Positions 35,513 through 42,564 of a stretch of DNA of 64,000 bases are shown here, piece by piece. The stretch's first letter is position 1, and each line of letters starts with the position of its first letter. Under the pieces are notes generated by a model. The model was not told the DNA's origin and searched no databases. It saw only the letters and a list, made by a program, of their open reading frames with translations. A program made the translations under genes and the position numbers. Where the stretch lies: the NCBI GenBank assembly GCA_030765605.1, contig JAVCCG010000072.1, forward strand, positions 15,933 to 79,932. The letters are read 5' to 3'. This DNA is from Candidatus Alcyoniella australis. GTDB taxonomy: Bacteria; Lernaellota; Lernaellaia; JAVCCG01; Alcyoniellaceae.

Positions 35513-36969
35513 TCTTTGCCGAACGCCAGCTCAAAGGCCCACTTGGCCAGCGGCAGTCCCAGCCGGTGGCGAAACAGCCTATAGCGCGCCACGGGCCGAA
35601 ACAGGCGCGCGGCCAGGCGCACCAGCGTGTTGGAATGGTAGTGGGCAATTTTGCCGTCGATGAAGATCGAATAGAAGTACAGCCGTCCCAACTCGCGCCG
35701 CGTGCGCTCGTCGATCCAGGGAACCTGGGGGTTGGACCAGTGGAATCCGGCCATCCCCTCGATGTCCTCGGGGTAGCTCGCGCCGAGCTCGCGCGCACGC
35801 TCAAAGAGCTTGGTGCCGGGGTATGGCGTGTAGGAGTAGATCGGGCTGATCTGGGTCTGCGGGTTGATCCGTAGCGCGTCGCGAGCAAAGAGCACGGTGG
35901 AGCGTCGCTCCTGCGCGGTCTCGTCGGGAAAGCCGAGGATCAAGTTGCACCAGGGGATAATCCCGGCGCGCCGCAGACGGACAAGTTGCGTTCGGGCCGA
36001 CTCCAGGTCGACTCCCTTGTTGATCAGCTTCTGCACGCGGTCCGAGCCGCTCTCGACTCCGAGGTCCACGCGCCTGACCCCGGCGCGCGCCAGCAGCGCC
36101 AGCTGCTCGTCATTCATGAGCGCAACGTTGCGCACCTCGACCCCTTGCAGTTGCATCGGCACCTGCGGCCCGCGCTCTATCTTGAGTTCCATGATCCGCA
36201 GCCCGCGCTGCAGATCGTGGAAAAACGAATCGTCGACCACCTCGAGCAGACCGAGGTTTGGAAACTCGCGCTGCACCGCCAGCATCTGCTCCACCGCGCG
36301 CTCGGGCTCCAGCGCGCGCCACTTGGTGGTGCCCGCGCCTGAGTGGTAGCAATAGCCGCAGCGCTTGAGACAGCCGCGGCTGGTCTCGACAAACACCGTG
36401 GTGCTCTTGCCCGGCGGGCTGTAGATCGCCTTATCCAGAAGGTTGTAGGGCACCTGGGGCAGCTCGTTCAGATCGACGTAGGGCGCGTCGGGGTTGCGCA
36501 CCACCTCGTTGCCTCGCTTGAACGCCACGCCGGGCACGTCGGCCAAATCGCATTGTCCGCGCAGCGCCTCGATCAGCGAGGGGAGCACGGCCTCGGCCTC
36601 CCTGCGCACGGCCACGTCCACGTGCGGGGAACGCGCGGTCTGCTCGGGGAACAGCGTGGGATGCTTGCCACCCCAGACTACGCTTACGCCCGGCGCGCGT
36701 TGACGCACAAAGCGCGAGATCTCCAGCGCCGGCGCAATCGGATGACCGGTGAGCACCGAAAGCCCCACGCCGATCACGTCCCCACGCTCGAGGATTGCGG
36801 CCAGCCGGGCGCGCCAGTCGGGCTCGAAACGCTGGTCGATCAGCAGCGGCTCCACGTCCGGCGGCAACCCGCGGCAGGCCGCGAGAATCGGCAACGGAAC
36901 CGTGGGCGCCTGCTTGAAACGGTCGAGCAGCGTGGTACGCGGGAAGATCAGCACGAAGCGCTCGGCCAC
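35506..36969 (-). CDS. Radical SAM protein with N-terminal B12-binding-like domain (1 of 3)
   Basis: 487 residues from the GTG at 36969. AGGGGG lies seven bases upstream; the TTG at 36975 overlapping the previous stop has no usable spacing. Residues about 40-180 form a Rossmann-like cobalamin-binding domain (GDVIGVGLSVLTGHPIAPAL, SVVWGGKHPTLFPEQTA) without the canonical DxHxxG. ETSRGCLKRCGYCYHSG gives the [4Fe-4S] motif C200-C204-C207. AGVRRVDLGVESGSD and LILGFPDETAQE are SAM-contact regions. The C-terminal about 100 residues are conserved with RFARLF-type basic helices. Members are methyltransferases or cyclases of lipids, hopanoids or antibiotics; the substrate is unknown. Confidence 0.85.
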   Translation of the reverse strand: MAERFVLIFPRTTLLDRFKQAPTVPLPILAACRGLPPDVEPLLIDQRFEPDWRARLAAILERGDVIGVGLSVLTGHPIAPALEISRFVRQRAPGVSVVWGGKHPTLFPEQTARSPHVDVAVRREAEAVLPSLIEALRGQCDLADVPGVAFKRGNEVVRNPDAPYVDLNELPQVPYNLLDKAIYSPPGKSTTVFVETSRGCLKRCGYCYHSGAGTTKWRALEPERAVEQMLAVQREFPNLGLLEVVDDSFFHDLQRGLRIMELKIERGPQVPMQLQGVEVRNVALMNDEQLALLARAGVRRVDLGVESGSDRVQKLINKGVDLESARTQLVRLRRAGIIPWCNLILGFPDETAQERRSTVLFARDALRINPQTQISPIYSYTPYPGTKLFERARELGASYPEDIEGMAGFHWSNPQVPWIDERTRRELGRLYFYSIFIDGKIAHYHSNTLVRLAARLFRPVARYRLFRHRLGLPLAKWAFELAFGKDY

Positions 36970-36971
36970 GG

Positions 36972-38294
36972 TCAAGCCCCCTTGCCTGTCAGCAGCGCCA
37001 GGCCGCCGCGCAGCAGCCCCCGCGCTCCGGCGGGTGATGTCGCGGCCGCACGGCGCCAGGTCCGCGGCCGTAAATAGAAGCGTCGATTGGCCCGGCGCAC
37101 GAACTCGAGCACCTGCGGCAACATGGGTTGCACTGCGTGCGATCCGTCCATCTGTTCCAGTCCTCCGCCGGGCTCGAGCCGCGAGCCGTAGCGCGGCGTG
37201 GCCAGGTTGAACGAGGCGTAGACCAGGGGCAACTCCAGCGCCAGCCGCAACGTGGCCGCGCGCTGGGCGTCGCTCTCGCCGGGCAGTCCGACCACGAAGT
37301 GCCCGCCGATAGGCACGCCCGCGCGATCCAACTGCGCACAGCCGCGCCTGATCGCCGCCAAGTCGATCCCCTTGCCCTGGCCCGCGAGCAGCTCGTCCGA
37401 CCCGCTCTCGATCCCGAGCTGGGCCACAACGCATCCGGCCTTCCGGAGCAGCCGCGCCAGCCCGTCGTCGATGCGGTCGGGGCGCAGATACGCGGCGAAA
37501 CGAAAACCGTAGTTGCCGGCAATCATCCGCTGCAACAGATCAGCGCAACGCTTGGGATCGGCGTTGAACGTCATGTCCTTGATGAACAGCCAGCGCAATC
37601 CGCGCTCGGCCAGGGCCTCGAGCTCGGCAAACAGATCGTCGGGTTCGCGTTGCATCCAGCCCGGGCGACCCGAGTTGCAAAACGCGCAGCCAAAGGGGCA
37701 GCCATGATCGGTCAGCAGCGAGGCGAAGGGCCAACCAAGGAACGGATGTCGATAGGGCAGCGGCCAGAACAGTTCGTGCAGGGGCAACGGATAGCGAAAC
37801 TCTCCTTTGAGCGGACCATCGTCCAACGGTCCCCCTCGCAGCCACAGCCCCTGGCCCGGCTCTTCGTCGGCGAGCCTTCGCGCCAGGCCATCGGAGGCCA
37901 GGTCGCGCAGGATCCCCTCGGCCGTGGGGATTGCGGTAAACACCTCCTGGGGCCGAAAGCGCGCCACGTCACCCGAGAGAAACAGCCTGCCCGCGGCCGC
38001 GCCCAACTCGTTGTAAAATTGCACGTCCGAGTCCAGCGCCGCCGCACCGATCAATCCCAACGTGGCCTGCGGTTTGAGGCGCTCGATCTCCCGGAGCACC
38101 TTTTGCGCGGTTTGTCCGCTGATTGCCGCGTCGATCAACGTCAGTTCACGCGCGCCGCGCAGCCAGCCGCTTTGCACCACTAGGTCCAGCGGCTGCCAGA
38201 CCGTGCGTCCTTTGCTCGAGGACGAGCAATAGTAATCGCGCATGGTCGGCCTGTCGGCCGGTGGATTGAGCAGCAGCAGCCTGTCTCTGGACAT
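36972..38294 (-). CDS. Radical SAM protein with N-terminal B12-binding-like domain (2 of 3)
   Basis: A 440-residue protein starting MSRDRLLLLNPPADRPTMRD. Residues 1-140 are a cobalamin-type domain with YYCSSSSKGRTVWQPLDL, found in COG1032-type proteins, but again no DxHxxG. SLLTDHGCPFGCAFCNSGR gives C199-C203-C206 for the [4Fe-4S] cluster, and LGIESGSDELLAGQGK is the SAM-binding strand. The PPDRDYYCSSSSK-like start differs from the other two radical SAM proteins, so they are not recent duplicates. The stop lies 2 bases before the start of the first radical SAM gene, so both must be co-translated. Product unknown. Confidence 0.84.
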   Translation of the reverse strand: MSRDRLLLLNPPADRPTMRDYYCSSSSKGRTVWQPLDLVVQSGWLRGARELTLIDAAISGQTAQKVLREIERLKPQATLGLIGAAALDSDVQFYNELGAAAGRLFLSGDVARFRPQEVFTAIPTAEGILRDLASDGLARRLADEEPGQGLWLRGGPLDDGPLKGEFRYPLPLHELFWPLPYRHPFLGWPFASLLTDHGCPFGCAFCNSGRPGWMQREPDDLFAELEALAERGLRWLFIKDMTFNADPKRCADLLQRMIAGNYGFRFAAYLRPDRIDDGLARLLRKAGCVVAQLGIESGSDELLAGQGKGIDLAAIRRGCAQLDRAGVPIGGHFVVGLPGESDAQRAATLRLALELPLVYASFNLATPRYGSRLEPGGGLEQMDGSHAVQPMLPQVLEFVRRANRRFYLRPRTWRRAAATSPAGARGLLRGGLALLTGKGA

Positions 38295-38379
38295 GCACGA
38301 ATTCTAGCAGAGTGTCGCGGCGCATGATAACCGCGCACGTGCCCCGGCCCTCTTGCGCGTGCTACCATGCTTGCTCGAT

Positions 38380-40095
38380 ATGAACGAGCAGCACGCGCCC
38401 AAACGATTGCTGGTCGTCCTCTGGGCGGCAGTGGCCCTGGTTGGTCTAGGGGTCCGTTTTTACCTGGCCTGGGAAACGCCGCTAAACGAGGACGAGCTGC
38501 GCAACTGGGTCGGCGTGGCCCGCCTCGGGGCCGATTGCACGCTGTGGCCGGTCCTGCTCTACACCACGGTCAACTCCGCACTGTACTACTACGGGGCCGC
38601 ACTGTACTGGCTGCTCGGGCCACGCGACGATTTGATGTGGCTGCTGCGCTTGGCCTGGGTGCTTTCGCTGATCCCCGCGGGCTGGGCGCTCAAGCGCATT
38701 GCCGACCTGCTGCTCGGACGCGGCAGCGGCTGGGCCGCGTTGGCCGTGGGCTCGGGATTCAGCTACCTGCTGTGGAAAACCGTCGAGGCGCGCCAGGTGA
38801 TTCCGGCCCTGGTGCTGGGGCTGATCGGCCTGTGGCTGGCAGCCCAAACTTACGCCGGTGAACGGCCGGACACGCCGCGACGCTTCGGCCTGATCGGGCT
38901 GGTGCTGGGCACGGCGCTGTTTCATCACTACGACGCGGGCCTGATCGGCCTGGCTCTAGGGCTGTACGAGATCACGCTGCTGTTGCGCGGCCGCCGCAGC
39001 TTTGGAGCATTCGCCGCGCGCATCGCCTGTCTGGCCGCGGGCTCGCTGGCCGCGTTCATGGTCGGGCCGCTCTCCTACGGCTTTCCCCACGGCACACGGC
39101 TGATGCTGCACGCGATGTTCGTCTCGGGCCTGAGCTACGTCACGTCCGCGCCGCTCCAGGTACCCGAGGTGTTCGACACCGCCTGGTACGATTTCGTGGC
39201 CTGGGCCGCGGCCGCGGTGGGGCTGATCTGGTTCTGGTACGCGGCCCGGGGCCGACGCGATCTGCCGGGCGCCGGGCTGTTGCTGATCTTCACCTTGCTC
39301 TCGCCGCTGCAGATTTTCGGCCGCACCGAGGTCTGGGAGCACACCTTCATCACGCCGATGCTCGCCGCGAGCCTCTGGGCCGGCTGGCTGCTGACGCGCC
39401 TGGCACGCAGTTGGATCGGCGCCCTGGCCTCGCTGGCCCTGCTGACCACGATCTGCCTGTGCGGACCGCGGCTGATTATGGAGCGCCTGGGCGAGGTCGA
39501 GTTCGCCAACGGCAAGTACCATCAGCAGATACAGGAAAGCTTCAGCCCCGGCATGCGCGGTCCGTTCACACTCAACCAGCTGCGCGATCTGACCGAGCCC
39601 GAGCGCGGCGCACAGGCATCGCCGTTCAGCTTCTTCGTACCCTACTCCAAGGCCGATCAGCAGGCGGTTGTCGGCTGGAGCCTGGAGACGTTCGGCACTG
39701 ACGCGCGCGCCTGGGACAGCACGGGCTACGCGCCCTACCTCCGACCGCCGCTGCACTACCAGCACAGCTTTTACATGAACACCGTCCAGTACGTGGACCT
39801 GTGTATGAGCGTGGCTGCGCGCCGCCTGCTGCAACCTCAGGTCGGACTGCCGTGCTCCGACCGGCTGCGAGCGCTGGGCGAGGACCCGGGCGGCGAGGCG
39901 CTGATGCGCGCCGAGCTCGAGCTGTTCCCGCCTGACTTGGTGATCTACGATCGCTATGCCGAGAACCTGCTCAACGCCTGGCCCACGGTGGCCGATTTTC
40001 TGGCCCGCGATTATCGCTACTACGTATTGCCCGGCCCGGACTTTTTCGTCGGCGTGCGCGCCGACAACGACCCGTTCGACGGCCGATCTCCCTGA
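38380..40095 (+). CDS. GT39-like polytopic membrane glycosyltransferase
   Basis: About 571 residues, with ten or more hydrophobic helices and a soluble C-terminal region after about residue 370. The first periplasmic loop has YLAWETPLNEDELRNWVGVAR; the NEDE cluster is the catalytic acidic motif of PMT/ArnT-like enzymes that transfer sugars from polyprenyl phosphates. The ATG at 38380 is chosen; a TTG at 38353 opens the frame nine codons earlier without a ribosome-binding site. It is divergent from the radical SAM pair (85-bp gap) and is followed by a radical SAM gene and a dolichyl-phosphate-type GT2 on the same strand. Probably linked to a glycolipid or glycan modification. Confidence 0.72.
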   Translation: MNEQHAPKRLLVVLWAAVALVGLGVRFYLAWETPLNEDELRNWVGVARLGADCTLWPVLLYTTVNSALYYYGAALYWLLGPRDDLMWLLRLAWVLSLIPAGWALKRIADLLLGRGSGWAALAVGSGFSYLLWKTVEARQVIPALVLGLIGLWLAAQTYAGERPDTPRRFGLIGLVLGTALFHHYDAGLIGLALGLYEITLLLRGRRSFGAFAARIACLAAGSLAAFMVGPLSYGFPHGTRLMLHAMFVSGLSYVTSAPLQVPEVFDTAWYDFVAWAAAAVGLIWFWYAARGRRDLPGAGLLLIFTLLSPLQIFGRTEVWEHTFITPMLAASLWAGWLLTRLARSWIGALASLALLTTICLCGPRLIMERLGEVEFANGKYHQQIQESFSPGMRGPFTLNQLRDLTEPERGAQASPFSFFVPYSKADQQAVVGWSLETFGTDARAWDSTGYAPYLRPPLHYQHSFYMNTVQYVDLCMSVAARRLLQPQVGLPCSDRLRALGEDPGGEALMRAELELFPPDLVIYDRYAENLLNAWPTVADFLARDYRYYVLPGPDFFVGVRADNDPFDGRSP

Positions 40096-40137
40096 GACAC
40101 ATCCCGGGCAATCGATTTGGGATATATTAGGGGATAG

Positions 40138-41553
40138 ATGGCCAACGTCCTGCTACTCCGACCCGGTCCCGACAAACTTGCGTCGCGACGCAAGTTCGTG
40201 CCCGACCTGGGCATCGGCTATTTGAGCTCGACGCTCAAGGCTCACGAGCACCGGGTGTGCTTCGTCGATCTCAATGCTCCGGGATTAGGCCCCGACGCCC
40301 TGGCCAACGTACTGCGCTCGGAGTGCTTCGACCTTGTCGGGATCAAGGCCTTTAGCAACGAGACCCCGCACGTGGTCGACTGTCTGCAAACCGTGAAAAG
40401 CCTCAGCCCGCAAAGCGTGAGTATCCTCGGCGGTCCGCATCCCTCGGGAATGGGCGTGCGCGTGCTCGAGCAATTCCCGCAGCTCGACCTGGCGCAGGTC
40501 AGCGAGGCCGAGAGCGGCCTGCCGATGCTGGCCGCCCTGGTTGCGGAACACGGCCGCGACGCGCTGGAGCGCGCCGACGATCTGGCGTCGATCCCGGGCC
40601 TAGTCTATCGCAGCGACAACGGAGCGCAGGCCAACGAGCGCGCGCTGGTCGAGGACCTGGACAGCCTGGGCCTGCCCGACTTCGAGGCGATGAACCTGCG
40701 CTGGTTCGTCAAGCATCCGGCGTGCTTCTTCGGCCAGTACATCCCGCTGATGACCGGCCGCGGCTGCCCCATGCCCTGCACCTACTGCGCGGCGCGGCTG
40801 ATCAGCGGCAGGCAACGCCGGGTGCACGGGCTGGACTATCTGCTCGAATACCTGCGCCGCGTGCGCGACGACTACGGCGCGTCGAGCTTCTCGCTGATCG
40901 ACGACCACTTCCTGGCCGAGTCGCAGTTCGCCCTGGCGTTCTGCAACCGGCTGGTCGATGAACAGATCGGCCTGCGCTGGCAGTGCGCGTCCAACGGCGT
41001 GCGCGCTGAGATGCTCAGCGAGGAGCTGGTGCGCGCCATGGAGCGCTCGGGCTGCCGCTTTATCTCGGTGGGCATCGAGTCCGGCGCGCCGCGGGTACTC
41101 GAGCTGATGAAACGCCGGGTCGACGTGCAAACCCTCTACGAGAAGATCGCGATGGTGCGACGCGTCAGCTCGATCCGCGTCTGCGGCTTCCACGTGCTGG
41201 GCTTCCCCGGCGAGACCGAGCAGGAGCGCGAGCAGACCCTGCGCGGCTCGTTGCGCAGTCGGCTGGACTACGCCGACTTCCTGATCTTCCAGCCCTTCCC
41301 CGGCTCGGTAATCGGCGATCGCATGCTGGGCTCGATGGCGCTGGAGACCCTGGCCAACATCGACTACGACCGGCCGACCACCGCGATGGACCCGCAGACC
41401 GCGCTCCAGGTCAAGCGCTTTCAGCGCAAGGCCTATTTGCGCTTCTACCTGCGACCGCGGGTGCTGTTCGGCGCGCTGGTGCGCGGGCCCTCGCTACGGA
41501 TCATGTTTAAAAATTTACTCTCGGTATTCATGCCCAGCCGGGGCGGCCGATGA
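40138..41553 (+). CDS. Radical SAM protein with N-terminal B12-binding-like domain (3 of 3)
   Basis: A 471-residue protein with AGGGG four bases before the ATG. The N-terminal half starts MANVLLLRPGPDKLASRRKF and includes FDLVGIKAFSNETPHVVDCL and SILGGPHPSGMG, the cobalamin-binding-like fold. TGRGCPMPCTYCAARLISG supplies C210-C214-C217. ISVGIESGAPRVLELMKRR and HVLGFPGETEQEREQT are the SAM and substrate segments. The C-terminus (FQRKAYLRFYLRPRVLFGAL) is basic and aromatic and resembles the tails of the other two family members. It overlaps the GT2 gene downstream by four bases (ATGA), which suggests a joint pathway in which a modified sugar or lipid is then glycosylated. Confidence 0.85.
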   Translation: MANVLLLRPGPDKLASRRKFVPDLGIGYLSSTLKAHEHRVCFVDLNAPGLGPDALANVLRSECFDLVGIKAFSNETPHVVDCLQTVKSLSPQSVSILGGPHPSGMGVRVLEQFPQLDLAQVSEAESGLPMLAALVAEHGRDALERADDLASIPGLVYRSDNGAQANERALVEDLDSLGLPDFEAMNLRWFVKHPACFFGQYIPLMTGRGCPMPCTYCAARLISGRQRRVHGLDYLLEYLRRVRDDYGASSFSLIDDHFLAESQFALAFCNRLVDEQIGLRWQCASNGVRAEMLSEELVRAMERSGCRFISVGIESGAPRVLELMKRRVDVQTLYEKIAMVRRVSSIRVCGFHVLGFPGETEQEREQTLRGSLRSRLDYADFLIFQPFPGSVIGDRMLGSMALETLANIDYDRPTTAMDPQTALQVKRFQRKAYLRFYLRPRVLFGALVRGPSLRIMFKNLLSVFMPSRGGR

Positions 41554-42281
41554 GCGAACCGCGCAAGCTGAGCATCGTCATCCCCTGCTACAACGAGCAG
41601 CTCTACGTCTACGAGGTGCTGCGCCGCGCCTGCCACGTCGATCTGGACGAGCCGAACATGCAACGCGAGGTATTGATCGTGGACGACGGCTCCAGCGACG
41701 GATCGGTGGAGCAGATCGAAGCGTTCATCGCCGAGCATCCAAGCGCGCCGGTTAAGCTGCTGCGCCACGAGCGCAACCGCGGCAAGGGAGCCGCAATCCG
41801 CAGCGCCCTGGCACAGGCGACCGGCGATTTCCTGATCGTGCAGGATGCGGACCTCGAATACTCGATCGAGGACTACCCCAAGCTGCTGCGGCCGCTGCTC
41901 GAGGGCAAACCCGTGGTCTACGGCACGCGCCACTCGGGGCGCATCTGGCGTACGCACATCTCGGGCACGATCTTCGCCCTGGGCGGAGCGCTGGAGAACA
42001 TCTTCTTCCGCCTGCTCTACCCACGCGGCCCGACGATGACCGACATCGCCACCTGCTATAAGTGCTTCCGCATGGACGTGATCAAGAGCCTGCCGCTGCG
42101 TTGCGAGGGGTTCGAGTTCTGCCCCGAGGTCTCGGCGATGCTCGCCAACCGCAAGCTGCCGATCCACGAGGTGCTGGTGAGCTACACCCCGCGCAAAGTC
42201 TGGCAGGGCAAGAAGATCCGCACCCGCGACTTCTTCATCGCCATCGCCACCCTCTGGCGCGTGCGCACACGGCGTTTGTAG
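41550..42281 (+). CDS. Polyprenyl-phosphate glycosyltransferase-like GT2
   Basis: A 243-residue GT-A enzyme with KLSIVIPCYNEQLYVYEVLR, EVLIVDDGSSDGSVEQIE, NRGKGAAIRSALAQATGDFL, IVQDADLEYSIEDY (DxD-like site) and YGTRHSGRIW. MTDIATCYKCFRMDVI and the CEGFEFCPEVSAML segment are typical of dolichyl-phosphate glucose/GtrB-like transferases, here without a C-terminal membrane anchor. It would load a sugar on a polyprenyl phosphate for a GT39-like enzyme such as the one at 38380-40095. Its ATG overlaps the stop of the radical SAM gene (ATGA). It differs from the second family member at 15217-15930. Confidence 0.84.
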   Translation: MSEPRKLSIVIPCYNEQLYVYEVLRRACHVDLDEPNMQREVLIVDDGSSDGSVEQIEAFIAEHPSAPVKLLRHERNRGKGAAIRSALAQATGDFLIVQDADLEYSIEDYPKLLRPLLEGKPVVYGTRHSGRIWRTHISGTIFALGGALENIFFRLLYPRGPTMTDIATCYKCFRMDVIKSLPLRCEGFEFCPEVSAMLANRKLPIHEVLVSYTPRKVWQGKKIRTRDFFIAIATLWRVRTRRL

Positions 42282-42341
42282 GCACCTTTGAGGTGTCCGC
42301 AAAACTCGCGCATCACGATCTTCATTTAACAGCGATAGACC

Positions 42342-42360
42342 CCGCGACGCGGAGATTTTC
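42342..42360 (+). terminator. Weak possible terminator after the GT2 gene
   Basis: CCGCGACGCGG (42342-42352) can form a short stem of four to five pairs, followed by AGATTTTC with a modest T-run. It lies about 60 bases after the GT2 stop and 29 bases before the inverted-repeat element. The stem is short, so support is thin. No other gene or signal is visible between 42282 and 42380. Confidence 0.28.
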
Positions 42361-42380
42361 TTTACGCCAACGCTGCGTGT

Positions 42381-42564
42381 TAGCCCGGATTATTAATGGA
42401 GATTCGTATACGAGGCGTGCAAGATGCCGCAAGAACTAGGAAGCCGAGTCGATACTCCGCAGGCGTACCCGCTGAGGTACGTCGAGGATGGATCGACGAG
42501 GATGACAAAGTTATTGCGCGCAGATTGTGCGCCGCAGTAGAAGCCTCATTAATATTCCGGGCTA
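42381..42564. repeat. 184-bp MITE-like structured inverted-repeat element
   Basis: Terminal inverted repeats of 18 bp bound the element. The left end 42381-42398 reads TAGCCCGGATTATTAATG; the reverse complement of the right end 42547-42564 is identical except for one base (position 10). TA dinucleotides at both outer ends could be a TA target duplication or part of the repeat. Inside are further perfect stems: CGTACC/GGTACG at 42464-42469 and 42476-42481, CGTCGA/TCGACG at 42480-42485 and 42493-42498, and GCGCA/TGCGC at 42518-42522 and 42528-42532. There is no transposase. The element has no matching second copy that I could see in this window. It could be a MITE, a REP-like or a structured-RNA element. 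Confidence 0.72.
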
